A DNA stretch of 64,000 bases. It comes from Actibacterium atlanticum (GTDB lineage: Bacteria > Pseudomonadota > Alphaproteobacteria > Rhodobacterales > Rhodobacteraceae). The translations under genes were made by a program, and so were the position numbers. The notes under the pieces were generated by a model. It was not told the origin of the DNA, did no database searches, and saw only the letters and a list, made by a program, of their open reading frames with translations. Below, one piece after another: positions 1 to 8,176 of the stretch. The stretch covers positions 1 to 64,000 of the forward strand of contig NZ_AQQY01000010.1 in assembly GCF_000671395.1 (NCBI RefSeq), read 5' to 3'. Positions within the stretch are counted from its first letter, which is position 1, and each line of letters opens with the position of its first letter.

Positions 1-78
1 GACATCAAAGACCCCAGCCAGAACATCAACTGGGTCACCCCGCAGGGCGGCGAAGGGCCAAATTACCCAAATATGTAA
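1..78 (+). CDS. Electron transfer flavoprotein-ubiquinone oxidoreductase, C-terminal end (partial)
   Basis: Only the last 25 codons and the TAA stop are in the window; the frame is open from base 1. The tail reads DIKDPSQNINWVTPQGG and ends PNYPNM, which matches the very conserved C-terminus of ETF-QO, just after the last 4Fe-4S ligand cysteine. The full enzyme is an inner-membrane-associated FAD/4Fe-4S protein that passes electrons from ETF (fatty acid and amino acid oxidation) to ubiquinone. Identification rests on this short tail alone but the motif is distinctive. A strong hairpin terminator follows. Confidence 0.85.
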   Translation, partial: DIKDPSQNINWVTPQGGEGPNYPNM

Positions 79-91
79 CATCTTCGACAAT

Positions 92-115
92 CGGGGCGGT
101 GAAATCACCGCCCCG
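92..115 (+). terminator. Hairpin terminator after the ETF-QO gene
   Basis: Perfect 10-bp stem (92-101 with 106-115) around an AAAT loop, 13 bases after the ETF-QO stop. Only a short T-rich stretch follows, so termination is inferred from position and stem strength. Confidence 0.7.
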
Positions 116-174
116 CATTGCTTTGGGCCGCTGGCGCGACTACCTTTCTTCGGTGGATATGACGGAGTTCGGCC

Positions 175-1896
175 TTGCCTAAAATCTTGCCCCGCCTTTT
201 TGGTCTCGTTTCCATTGCCGCAGCCAGCCTTGTTGCTGTGCCGGCAGCCGCGCAAAACGGGTTGTCCGGTTCGTATCTGGCGGCGCGACATGCCAGCTAT
301 CAAAGCGACTACAAAGCCGCGGCGCAGTATTACACGCAGGCCCTGGCGCGTGACCCTTCGAATGCCGAGCTGATGGAAAACGCCCTGCTGGCTTTTGTCG
401 GCCTTGGGCAGTTGGACAAGGCCCTGCCGATTGCGCGGCGACTTGAACAGCTTGGTGTCGAAAATCAGGCGGCCAATCTGATGCTGATGGCGGACCAGAT
501 CAAACGCGGTGCGTTCCAGCAGGTGCTGGATGACCTTGAGGCAGGGCGCAATGTCGGTGCTCTGGTGCAGGGGCTGACCACCGCCTGGAGCGAATTTGGC
601 GCTGGCCGCATGTCTGACGCGATCAAAGCCTTTGAGGCCGTCGAGGCCGATGGCGGGCTTGAGATGTTCGGTGTCTACCACAAAGCCATGGCACTGGCTG
701 CTGTCGGGGATTTCGAAAGCGCGGCACAGCTGTTGAAATCCGAAGCCGGTCAGCCGATCCGCCTGACGCGGCGTGGCGTGTTGGCAGAAGTACAAATCCT
801 GTCGCAGCTTGAACGCAATGACGAAGCAATCACCTTGCTGGAAGAACTCTTTGGTCTGGAAAGCGATCCGGGTATTTCCGCGTTGCGCGAACGACTGGCC
901 GCGGGCGAGGCTTTGCCCTTTACCTCGGTGCGTTCAGCCCAGGATGGCGTTGCCGAGGTGTTCTTTACGCTTGCCTCGGCACTGAATGGCGAAGCCAATG
1001 ACACTTACACCCTAATGTATGCGCGTGCCGCTGAGTACCTGCGACCGGCTCATGTGGATGCGCTTTTGCTCAGCGCGGGGTTGCTGGAAAATCAGGAACT
1101 TTATGATCTGGCGAACGAAACTTACCTGCGCGTGCCCGCCGATGATCCGGGCTTTTATGCCGCCGAACTGGGGCGGTCGAATACACTCGAAGCGTCAGGC
1201 AAGCCGGATGCCGCGATCGAGGTGCTGACGCAGTTGTCCAAGAACCATCCTGATGTGGCTTTGGTGCATTCGATGCTGGGGGATAGCCTAAGCCGTGAGC
1301 AACGCTTTGGCGAAGCCGTCAAAGCCTATGACAAGGCGATCGGCCTGTTTGATGCGGACGAGCGGCGCCAGTGGGTCGTTTACTATGCCCGTGGCATCGC
1401 CCATGAACGTGAAAAAATTTGGCCCCGCGCCGAGGCCGATTTCCGCAAGGCGCTGGCTCTGGAACCTGATCAGCCCAATGTTTTGAATTATCTTGGCTAC
1501 TCGTTCGTTGAAATGCGCCTGAACCTAGATGAGGCTCTGAGCATGATCGAACGCGCTGTCGCGGCGCGCCCGGATAGCGGTTATATTGTCGATAGCCTTG
1601 GCTGGGTGCTTTACCGTCTGGGCCGGTATCAAGAAGCCGTTCCGCATATGGAACGCGCCGCAGAGTTGGAGCCGATTGATCCGATTGTAAACAATCATCT
1701 GGGCGACGTTCTGTGGGCCGTTGGCCGGTATCGCGAGGCCGAGTTCCAGTGGAAGCGCGCCTTGTCTTTCGTTGATCCCGATGACATCCCCGACGAACTG
1801 AACCCTGACCGTATCCGCCGCAAGATAGAGGTGGGTCTCAGCAAGGTGCTTGAAGAGGAAGGCGCCGAACCTTTGGCCGTGGCTGAGGGCGAATAG
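175..1896 (+). CDS. Exported tetratricopeptide repeat (TPR) protein
   Basis: 573 aa. The N-terminus has basic residues, a hydrophobic stretch and an AAA-QN cleavage-like site near residue 26, so a Sec signal peptide is likely and the protein should be periplasmic or envelope-associated. The rest is helical, with recognisable TPR units (for example around residues 40-75 and three or four consecutive units near residues 360-530, with A/G-Y-A/D patterns such as LGWVLYRLGRYQEAVPHME). TPR domains bind partner proteins; no catalytic domain is visible. The start is TTG at 175, chosen because GGAG lies 7 bases upstream and no in-frame ATG gives the signal peptide. A barstar-like gene follows after 17 bases. 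Specific role unknown. Confidence 0.85.
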   Translation: MPKILPRLFGLVSIAAASLVAVPAAAQNGLSGSYLAARHASYQSDYKAAAQYYTQALARDPSNAELMENALLAFVGLGQLDKALPIARRLEQLGVENQAANLMLMADQIKRGAFQQVLDDLEAGRNVGALVQGLTTAWSEFGAGRMSDAIKAFEAVEADGGLEMFGVYHKAMALAAVGDFESAAQLLKSEAGQPIRLTRRGVLAEVQILSQLERNDEAITLLEELFGLESDPGISALRERLAAGEALPFTSVRSAQDGVAEVFFTLASALNGEANDTYTLMYARAAEYLRPAHVDALLLSAGLLENQELYDLANETYLRVPADDPGFYAAELGRSNTLEASGKPDAAIEVLTQLSKNHPDVALVHSMLGDSLSREQRFGEAVKAYDKAIGLFDADERRQWVVYYARGIAHEREKIWPRAEADFRKALALEPDQPNVLNYLGYSFVEMRLNLDEALSMIERAVAARPDSGYIVDSLGWVLYRLGRYQEAVPHMERAAELEPIDPIVNNHLGDVLWAVGRYREAEFQWKRALSFVDPDDIPDELNPDRIRRKIEVGLSKVLEEEGAEPLAVAEGE

Positions 1897-1913
1897 GCAA
1901 ATCGTCGTCATCA

Positions 1914-2237
1914 ATGAATCATGTCGTGGAAATTGATTGCCAAAAAGTTCGCGACTGGGACAGCTTTCACGACGTTTTTTCCTCGGCATTCGGTTTCCCT
2001 GCATTCTATGGGCGAAACATGAATGCGTGGCACGACTGCATGTCTAGTCTTGATGACGGCTTTTGCGTCTTCGAAGCGCTACCAACTGACACGGTGACCA
2101 TTACACTCAAGCACGCGGACTTTCTTAAAACGCGCGCTCCTGAACTTCTCACAGCGGTCCATGAAGGCGTGGCGTTCGTGAATTCTCGCAGGATGGAGAA
2201 CAGGGAAATGCCGATGCTGTTGCTAGCGATCAACTAG
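1914..2237 (+). CDS. Barstar-family protein (putative RNase inhibitor)
   Basis: 107 aa. The N-terminal pattern IDCQKVRDWDSFHDVF followed by FGFPAFYGRNMNAWHDCM is typical of the barstar family, whose best-known member blocks the secreted RNase barnase by inserting an acidic helix into its active site. The acidic helix after FYGRN and the final hydrophobic strand are present. There is no barnase-like gene nearby. It lies 17 bases after the TPR gene on the same strand, so co-transcription is likely, but the ribosome binding site is weak. Many bacterial chromosomes carry orphan barstar homologues of unknown target; whether this one inhibits any RNase is inference. Confidence 0.8.
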   Translation: MNHVVEIDCQKVRDWDSFHDVFSSAFGFPAFYGRNMNAWHDCMSSLDDGFCVFEALPTDTVTITLKHADFLKTRAPELLTAVHEGVAFVNSRRMENREMPMLLLAIN

Positions 2238-2258
2238 AGGCATCTTTGGCAGATCAGC

Positions 2259-2804
2259 TTAAGCACCAAGGGGATACTGAACCAGTTCTGTATAGACCGC
2301 GCCAGAGTGGTGCAGTTCAGACCGATACAGACCGAAATGCCCGGCGGTGAAGGGCAACGGCGCGAACCCCGCGTGTCTTGTGATGTAGTGCTGCAACCGC
2401 ACCTGATCGCCCGGGTCGACGCGTTTGGGCAGCCGGGCCAGCGTCACATGCGGGCGGAATTTCTTTCGCTCAAACATTAGCCCGGCCCCATGCAGGGTGC
2501 TGCGCACCTTGGCGGCCAGATCGGTCAGCCCGGGGTTGGGCAGCACATTGGCGCAGATCAGGCTGGGTTTGTTGCCGCCCAGAAAATCCAGCCCCGCCAT
2601 CTGAACGTCAAAAGCGGGTAGGCGAATGTTGGACAGCGCGTCATGGGCGGCCTCTAGCGCGGTATCGTCCTGATCCCCAAGAAAACTTAGCGTCAGATGC
2701 AGGTTCTCGCGCGGGACGGCGCGTCCGGCGGGCAGGTCGTATTGCAGCTGTTCAAGATCGTCAGCGGCAGCATCGGGCAGGCCGATGGCGGTAAATACTC
2801 GCAT
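2259..2804 (-). CDS. thpR: RNA 2',3'-cyclic phosphodiesterase (ThpR/LigT family)
   Basis: 181 aa, the usual size for the 2H phosphoesterase family. The two catalytic tetrapeptides are visible: HLTLSFLG near residue 40 and HVTLARLP near residue 125. Family members open 2',3'-cyclic phosphates at RNA ends and in vitro can join tRNA halves. MRVFTAIGLPD is a classic start. The gene is 24 bases downstream of the polyprenyl synthase on the same strand, so the two are probably co-transcribed. Confidence 0.9.
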   Translation of the reverse strand: MRVFTAIGLPDAAADDLEQLQYDLPAGRAVPRENLHLTLSFLGDQDDTALEAAHDALSNIRLPAFDVQMAGLDFLGGNKPSLICANVLPNPGLTDLAAKVRSTLHGAGLMFERKKFRPHVTLARLPKRVDPGDQVRLQHYITRHAGFAPLPFTAGHFGLYRSELHHSGAVYTELVQYPLGA

Positions 2805-2828
2805 ATGGCAAAGCCCGTCTGGCGGGCG

Positions 2829-3827
2829 TCAGTTCACCCGCGCGACGACATAATCAGCAATGTCGATCAGCAGGTCTCGAATTTCGGATTGGGGCAGGGT
2901 GGCCAGCGCGGCTTTGGCCTTGTCTGACCATGCCAAAGCTTCGGCCCGGGTATCTTCCAGCGCGCCATGCTTGTTCAGCAGCTCCAGCGCGTGTTCCAGA
3001 TCGCCATCGCGTTGATCGCCCTTTGCAATGGTGCGTTTCCAGAAGTCATGTTCGGTGTCATCCGCCTTAGCCAGCGCCTTGATCAGCGGCAGCGACATCT
3101 TGCGTTCACGGAAATCGTCACCGATGTTCTTGCCCGTCGCGTCCGAGCCCCAGTAATCCAGCAGGTCGTCGACAATCTGGAAGCTGACGCCCAAAGCGTC
3201 GCCAAAATCGTACAGTGCCTGCACGTGATCCTTGGGCGCATCAGCGATCACGCCGCCCACCTCGGTCGCAGCGGAAAACAACGCGGCGGTTTTGCCGCGA
3301 ACAACCTGCAGATAGGTGTCCTCGGAAGTGGTCAGGTCCTGCGCTGCGGTCAGCTGCAGCACTTCGCCCTCGGCAATCGTGGCCGAGGCATTCGACAGAA
3401 TACGCAACACGTCCAAAGAGCCGGTTTCGGTCATCAATTGAAAGCTGCGCGAAAACAGATAGTCACCCACCAGCACGCTGGATTTGTTGTCCCACAGCAA
3501 GTTTGCGGTCGGGCGGCCCCGGCGTTGGGCGCTTTCGTCGACCACATCATCATGCAGCAACGTGGCGGTGTGGATGAATTCCACCGTGGCGGCCAGATGC
3601 ACGTGATAGGGGCCATCGTAGCCACACATTTTTGCAGCCGCCAAAGTCAGCATCGGGCGCAGTCGCTTGCCGCCGGCTTCGACCAAATGTGCCGTGACTT
3701 CCGGGATGCGCGGTGCGTGCTTTGAGGCCATGCGGGTGCGGATCAGCTCATTCACAGCATCCATTTCTGCTGCCAGAACTGCGCCTAACTTTTCATGTGG
3801 TTTGCTTGCCGCTTCGTCCAAACCCAT
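2829..3827 (-). CDS. Trans-polyprenyl diphosphate synthase (probable ubiquinone side-chain enzyme)
   Basis: 332 aa. Class I prenyltransferase with GGKRLRP at residues 52-58, the first aspartate-rich motif DDVVD at 93-97 and the second DDLLD at 220-224, which bind Mg-diphosphate. Small residues before DDVVD suggest a long-chain (octaprenyl/decaprenyl) product, which in this group makes the ubiquinone tail; chain length cannot be fixed from sequence by eye. It is divergent from the DUF2007-TrmN6 genes with a 63-base shared upstream region. Confidence 0.9.
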   Translation of the reverse strand: MGLDEAASKPHEKLGAVLAAEMDAVNELIRTRMASKHAPRIPEVTAHLVEAGGKRLRPMLTLAAAKMCGYDGPYHVHLAATVEFIHTATLLHDDVVDESAQRRGRPTANLLWDNKSSVLVGDYLFSRSFQLMTETGSLDVLRILSNASATIAEGEVLQLTAAQDLTTSEDTYLQVVRGKTAALFSAATEVGGVIADAPKDHVQALYDFGDALGVSFQIVDDLLDYWGSDATGKNIGDDFRERKMSLPLIKALAKADDTEHDFWKRTIAKGDQRDGDLEHALELLNKHGALEDTRAEALAWSDKAKAALATLPQSEIRDLLIDIADYVVARVN

Positions 3828-3890
3828 TTGCGCTCCCCATCACGCCTGTGTCAGCCCTCTCGACAAACGTACCCGCCTGTCTTTATCTCC

Positions 3891-4118
3891 ATGAGTATGA
3901 AAGAGCTTTTGCGTACGACTGACCCGACCGTTGTGGCCTTTGCCAGCGCACTCCTTCAAGGAGAGGGGATAGACTGCTTTGAAATGGATGTCCATATGAG
4001 CATCCTTGAGGGGTCCATTGGCATATTGCCGCGCCGACTATTGGTCCATCAGCGCGATCTATTCCGCGCGCGCGCCGTTATGCGCGACAATGAAATCGAG
4101 GTTGCATGGGACGCCTGA
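3891..4118 (+). CDS. DUF2007 domain protein
   Basis: 75 aa starting MSMKELLRTTDPTVVAF. The pattern ALLQGEGIDCFEMDVHMSILEGSIG and the ending RARAVMRDNEIEVAW match the DUF2007 family (small, putative signal-transducing proteins without proven function). The open frame extends further upstream, but the ATG at 3891 gives the conserved N-terminus. Its stop is one base before the methyltransferase ATG, so translation is probably coupled. Confidence 0.8.
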   Translation: MSMKELLRTTDPTVVAFASALLQGEGIDCFEMDVHMSILEGSIGILPRRLLVHQRDLFRARAVMRDNEIEVAWDA

Positions 4119-4119
4119 A

Positions 4120-4872
4120 ATGGCCTTTGTTGAAGCAGAGCTAACGCAGGACAAGTTCTTGAACGGGCGCTTGTTGATCCGCCAACCGCGCACGGGATAT
4201 CGCGCTGGTGTGGACCCTGTTTTACTGGCCGCTGCGACACCCGCAAAACCCGGCCAGTCGGTGCTGGAGCTGGGGTGCGGGGCCGGTGTTGCCATCCTGT
4301 GCCTTGCGGTGCGTGTCCCGCGCCTTGAGCTGACCGGGGTCGAGTTGCAATCCGAGTATGCCGCTCTGGCGCAGCGTAATGCCTCGGAAAACGGTCAAGA
4401 ATTGAACATCGTTCAGGGTGATCTGACCCAGCTGCCCGACACCCTGCGTCAGCAAAGCTATGACCATATCATCGCCAACCCGCCTTACTATAGGCGCGAG
4501 GCGTCGACGCGGGCCAGCGACACCGGCCGGGATACCGCACTAAGCGGAGAGACCCCGCTGTCAGACTGGTGCGATGTTGCAATGCGCCGACTTGCCCCCA
4601 AGGGGTGCCTGACGATGATCCAGCGGGCCGAGCGATTGCCTGAAATGATCGCCGCTTTGCATGGACGGTCCGCATTAGAGGTCATCCCCCTGTCCGCCCG
4701 TCAGGGGCGCGATGCCAAACTGGTGATCCTGCGCGCCGTCAAAGGTGGTAGAACATCGTTCATTCTGCGTGCGCCCGTGGTGATGCATGCAGGTGCAGCA
4801 CACGCGCAGGATGGCGATGATTACACTGCCCAGATGCGCGGAATATTGCGCAACGGCATTAACCTTTGCTGA
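4120..4872 (+). CDS. TrmN6-like tRNA1(Val) (adenine37-N6)-methyltransferase
   Basis: 250 aa. SAM-dependent Rossmann methyltransferase: motif I LELGCGAG at residues 49-56 and the catalytic N6-adenine motif NPPYY at 120-124. NPPY enzymes methylate exocyclic amines; the short form with NGRLLIRQPRTGYRAGVDPVLLAA matches the TrmN6/YfiC group that modifies A37 of tRNA-Val. Start chosen at ATG 4120, one base after the DUF2007 stop; the frame is open further upstream but out of keeping with the family. Substrate assignment is by family only. Confidence 0.85.
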   Translation: MAFVEAELTQDKFLNGRLLIRQPRTGYRAGVDPVLLAAATPAKPGQSVLELGCGAGVAILCLAVRVPRLELTGVELQSEYAALAQRNASENGQELNIVQGDLTQLPDTLRQQSYDHIIANPPYYRREASTRASDTGRDTALSGETPLSDWCDVAMRRLAPKGCLTMIQRAERLPEMIAALHGRSALEVIPLSARQGRDAKLVILRAVKGGRTSFILRAPVVMHAGAAHAQDGDDYTAQMRGILRNGINLC

Positions 4873-4992
4873 TATTTCGTCAGAATATCGTGAAATTTAA
4901 GATTGTTAGGAAGTCGCTGCGCATGACAGGTGACACGACTCGAATTCTGTGCTGGGATGTAACGGCTTTTTGACAGATGAGAGGAGACCTTA

Positions 4993-5160
4993 ATGTCCAC
5001 TAGTTCGCACTTGCAGGAATTGCGCCGCAAACACGAAAGCCTCTCGGAACGAGTAGAACAAGCGCTGCGCAGCCCCGGCTCTGACGACCTCGACATTACC
5101 AGTATGAAGAAGCAAAAACTCCGCCTGAAAGAGGAAATTCATCGCCTATCTCAGGCCTGA
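4993..5160 (+). CDS. DUF465 (YdcH-like) small coiled-coil protein
   Basis: 55 aa, starting MSTSSHLQELRRKHESLSERVE and ending LKEEIHRLSQA. The LRRKHxxL..I pattern and the KKQKLRLKEEI helix are the DUF465 signature, a helical hairpin of unknown function widespread in Proteobacteria. A good ribosome binding site (AGGAG) precedes the ATG. It lies 120 bases after the methyltransferase, a gap that holds only a weak AT-rich hairpin (GATATT/AATATC, 4871-4889). Its 3' end overlaps the convergent EamA gene by 10 bases. Confidence 0.85.
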   Translation: MSTSSHLQELRRKHESLSERVEQALRSPGSDDLDITSMKKQKLRLKEEIHRLSQA

Positions 5161-6023
5161 CGACTTTTGGCACTGGCGCGCGCCGCCAGTGCCGCACCCA
5201 AGGTGATAAGCGCCGTCGCAAGCACCAGCGCCCACCCGGGTTCCGCGATCCCCGCCAAAACCAATGCGCCAGTTGACAGTACCGGCGCCGCATAGCTGGC
5301 CACGCCCAGAAGCTGGATATCCCCCTGCTTCACTCCGATATCCCAGACAAAGAACGCCAAGCCGACCGGCCCAAGGCCCAGTGCAAGGCATGACATCCAG
5401 CCCATCAGGCCCGCTGGCCACACCGTGGTTTCGAAGGCCAGATGCATCGGAACGGACAGGATTGCGCTGGCAACGCAGAACACTGTCACACTGGCCGTGG
5501 GCACCGCGCCAAAGCTGCGCGAAAGCACCGAGTATCCAGACCAGGTCAAGGCGCAAAGGAAGGCCAGCCCATAGCCTGGCAATGCGTCCCCACTGAAGTC
5601 TCCGGCGCCGCGCAACACAATCACTGCGGCCCCGGCAAATCCGATCAGTCCGCCAATGATGTGGCCTTTGCGCAGTTGCTCGGATGGCAAGAGGCCCGAC
5701 ATAAGAACGATCAGCAACGGCCAAAGATACGCGATAAGCCCGGCCTCGGCGGCGGGGGCCAGGCGCAAGGCCGAAAAGTACAGCGCGTGATAGCCAAACA
5801 GCCCGAGCGTGCCGAACAGATACACTTTGAACGGGACGTTGCGCAGTTGCAGCAGCCCGCCCGAAGTACCCGTCCAGATCAGCCCAAGCGTGCCCGCTAT
5901 GGCAAAGCACATAGCGTTTAACTGCAAGGGAGGAACCGGGGCCGAGCCGACGGTGAACAGCGCCAGCAGCGCCCATAAAAGTACAGCAACAAAACCTATT
6001 GCCGTCGCCCTGTTACGAGACAT
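5151..6023 (-). CDS. EamA-family (DMT) membrane transporter
   Basis: 290 aa with about ten hydrophobic segments arranged as two EamA repeats, as in drug/metabolite exporters of the RhaT/YdcZ type. ELRKGHIIGGLIGFAGAAVIV at mid-protein is a typical repeat boundary. Transport substrate is unknown; relatives export amino acids or metabolites. The start overlaps the upstream LysR regulator by 11 bases, so the pair is an operon and the regulator probably controls its own exporter. Confidence 0.85.
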   Translation of the reverse strand: MSRNRATAIGFVAVLLWALLALFTVGSAPVPPLQLNAMCFAIAGTLGLIWTGTSGGLLQLRNVPFKVYLFGTLGLFGYHALYFSALRLAPAAEAGLIAYLWPLLIVLMSGLLPSEQLRKGHIIGGLIGFAGAAVIVLRGAGDFSGDALPGYGLAFLCALTWSGYSVLSRSFGAVPTASVTVFCVASAILSVPMHLAFETTVWPAGLMGWMSCLALGLGPVGLAFFVWDIGVKQGDIQLLGVASYAAPVLSTGALVLAGIAEPGWALVLATALITLGAALAARASAKSRQA

Positions 6024-6966
6024 GTGCGGGGATGTCCTTGGTGTTGATAATCGTCAGTCCGTCCGAGATATGCGCCGTCTTTTCGATCTCGGCAAGGAAC
6101 CAGTCGCGAAAGGCCGCGATCTTGGGGCGGGTCTCGGCGCCTTGCAGGCAGATGAACCGAAACCGGGCATCGGTTTCGATGGCCAGTTTGAACGGCATGC
6201 ACAGCCGCCCTTCCAACACGTCCTTAATGATCATGGGGCGCCGCCCCAGCACCACACCGACCCCGGCCACCGCAGCATCAATGGCGTGATCGGCGTTTGA
6301 AAAATGCGACCCACGCGTTGGTTCGAAATTGATACCAGCCGCGCGAAACCACATCGGCCAGTCGCAGGGTGGGTCCAGAAATCGGATCGACTCGTCAAAC
6401 AGCAGCGGCGCTTTGGTCAGGCTTTCGGGGGTCGGGAACTGCTCGGCCAACTCCGGGGTCATCACCGGGATCATCCATTCTTTGCGTGCCGCGATAGAGT
6501 ACAGCCCATCATCCTCGCCCTGACCAAAGCGGATCGCCACATCGACCCCGTCCCGCTCTAGATCGACGACCCGCAGGGTTGTGGAAAAGCGCAGATCAAT
6601 TTCAGGGTGGGCGCGCGCAAATTCGTATAGGCGCGGTGCCAGCCATTTGGCCGTCAGCGCCGGGCCCGCGGTGATGGTCAGCGTGGTGTCATCCTGCAAG
6701 CGCTGTGTCGCGCGCCACGCGGCGTTTAGCGCGTCAAACCCATCTCGGGTGCCCGGCGCCAAGGCACGTCCGGCCTCGGTCAGCTCCACAGCGCGGTTCA
6801 GGCGGTGAAACACCTGCTGGCCCAAGTGCTCTTCCAACGATTTGATCTGAAAGCTTAACGCGGCAGGGGTCACGTTCAGCTCCTCGGCGGCTTTGGCAAA
6901 GCTCATGTGGCGCGCGGCGGCTTCAAAGGCGCGCAGGGCGGTTAGCGGGGGCAGTCGATCACTCAT
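6013..6966 (-). CDS. LysR-family transcriptional regulator (GcvA-like)
   Basis: 317 aa. N-terminal winged helix-turn-helix (residues 1-60; PPLTALRAFEAAARHMSFAKAAEELNVTPAALSFQIKSLEEHLG) followed by a periplasmic-binding-like effector domain. The LTALRAFEAAARH start and FHRLNRAVELTEAG linker are typical of the GcvA/AmpR subgroup. The gene overlaps the EamA transporter gene downstream, and is divergent from a small ORF, with about 110 bases of upstream DNA that would hold its operator. Ligand unknown. Confidence 0.9.
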   Translation of the reverse strand: MSDRLPPLTALRAFEAAARHMSFAKAAEELNVTPAALSFQIKSLEEHLGQQVFHRLNRAVELTEAGRALAPGTRDGFDALNAAWRATQRLQDDTTLTITAGPALTAKWLAPRLYEFARAHPEIDLRFSTTLRVVDLERDGVDVAIRFGQGEDDGLYSIAARKEWMIPVMTPELAEQFPTPESLTKAPLLFDESIRFLDPPCDWPMWFRAAGINFEPTRGSHFSNADHAIDAAVAGVGVVLGRRPMIIKDVLEGRLCMPFKLAIETDARFRFICLQGAETRPKIAAFRDWFLAEIEKTAHISDGLTIINTKDIPAHVS

Positions 6967-7076
6967 TTCAATTAAGTATCACTTTAGTGAAGCCGAAGAA
7001 AGTCTCGTTTGTCCCCTTGCTTCGTTGGGCGCACATTAGATGCAGTTCAGAAAACATGATGCGAAAGGCTGAAAAG

Positions 7077-7223
7077 ATGATTGTAATCTCCAGCACCGCC
7101 AAGACCCAAGCTGCAATTCAGGAAGCCCGCCGTCAGCGTTCGGCCGCTTTCCTTTCACTGTTTCGCCGAACCAAGCCGAACCCGGAGACTAAGAAACCGG
7201 GCTGCGGCATGGCTGCGGCGTAA
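7077..7223 (+). CDS. Small unknown protein (48 aa)
   Basis: 48 aa: starts MIVISSTAKTQAAIQEARRQRS, then a basic segment and a short C-terminus with a single Cys (GCGMAAA). The frame is open further upstream (ATGs at 6987, 7056, 7059), but the ATG at 7077 has AAAGG about 10 bases ahead. A strong terminator follows the stop directly, which supports a real transcribed gene. It may be DNA/RNA binding because of its charge, but no family is recognised. Confidence 0.5.
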   Translation: MIVISSTAKTQAAIQEARRQRSAAFLSLFRRTKPNPETKKPGCGMAAA

Positions 7224-7228
7224 AAACA

Positions 7229-7256
7229 GAAGGGCCGCCCAACAGGGCGGCCCTTC
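7229..7256. terminator. Bidirectional hairpin terminator
   Basis: Perfect 12-bp stem (7229-7240 with 7245-7256) and a 4-base loop, lying between the small ORF (plus) and phaB (minus). The A-rich 5' flank gives a U-rich tail for minus-strand transcripts, so it probably ends phaB transcription and also the small ORF. Confidence 0.8.
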
Positions 7257-7277
7257 GCATTGCAGTGTCTGATGGGG

Positions 7278-8000
7278 TCAGACGAAGAATTGAGCACCGT
7301 TGGCCGAAATGGTCGAACCGTTGATGAAGCCCGAATCCTCGGAGGCCAGGAAGGCCACGCAAGAAGCGATCTCTTCGGGTTTGCCAAGGCGGCCGGCAGG
7401 GATGCCCTTGATGATTTTCTCGCGCACCGATTCGTCGATGGCCATAACCATCTCGGTGCCGATGTAGCCGGGGCAGATTGCATTGGCGGTGATGCCTGCA
7501 CGTGCGCCTTCCTGGGCCAGCGACTTCACGATGCCCAGATCGCCAGCTTTGGTCGCGGCATAGTTCACCTGACCCGCCTGACCTTTTTGACCGTTGATCG
7601 AGCTGATCACGATCACACGGCCAAAGCCACGCTCACGCATGCCGGGCCATACAGGGCGCACAGTGTTGAACACGCCTGTCAGGTTGGTGTCGATGACTTT
7701 TTTCCACTGCTCAGGGGTCATCTTGTGAAAGAAGCCGTCCCAGGTGATGCCAGCGTTTGCCACCACGGTGTCGATGGGGCCCAGATCCTCCTCGACCTGA
7801 GCGATACCGGCTGCAGAGGCGTCATAGTCGGCGACGTCCCATTTGTAGGTCTTGATGCCGGTGGCTTCGGTGAAGGCTGCTGCCTTTTCGTCATTGCCAG
7901 CATAGGTCGCGGCAACGGCGTAACCTTCTGCTTGCAGGGCTTTCGAAATGGCTTCGCCGATTCCGCGCGAACCGCCGGTAACGAGTGCTACTCTTGCCAT
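7278..8000 (-). CDS. phaB: Acetoacetyl-CoA reductase (NADPH)
   Basis: 240 aa short-chain dehydrogenase: cofactor motif GGSRGIG at residues 9-15, NAG at 82-84, catalytic Ser134 (VISSINGQKGQ) and Tyr147-xxx-Lys151. The SINGQKGQxGQxNY region is diagnostic of PhaB, which reduces acetoacetyl-CoA to (R)-3-hydroxybutyryl-CoA for polyhydroxybutyrate. It lies 176 bases downstream of phaA on the same strand, but a terminator-like hairpin sits between them, so it may also have its own promoter. Confidence 0.95.
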   Translation of the reverse strand: MARVALVTGGSRGIGEAISKALQAEGYAVAATYAGNDEKAAAFTEATGIKTYKWDVADYDASAAGIAQVEEDLGPIDTVVANAGITWDGFFHKMTPEQWKKVIDTNLTGVFNTVRPVWPGMRERGFGRVIVISSINGQKGQAGQVNYAATKAGDLGIVKSLAQEGARAGITANAICPGYIGTEMVMAIDESVREKIIKGIPAGRLGKPEEIASCVAFLASEDSGFINGSTISANGAQFFV

Positions 8001-8125
8001 GATATCCTCCAGTCTGGCGATAGTGTATTGGTAATCTTGTTATCTAATGGATGCTGCGAGCGCAACAATGTTACTAAAATAAAATGCCGCTTCGCAGAAT
8101 TGTAATTTTTAGATAGCCGCTATGC

Positions 8126-8153
8126 AAAAAAAGAGGCGCCCTGCGGCGCCCCT
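8126..8153 (-). terminator. Intrinsic terminator between phaA and phaB
   Basis: Read on the minus strand, a GC-rich hairpin (GGCGCC arms at 8133-8152) is followed at once by seven T, the classic rho-independent form. It lies 24 bases after the phaA stop, so it should end or attenuate phaA transcripts before phaB. The remaining 8001-8125 DNA is AT-rich and may carry the phaB promoter. Confidence 0.8.
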
Positions 8154-8176
8154 TAATTTCATCGCTGCAGGGCCAC

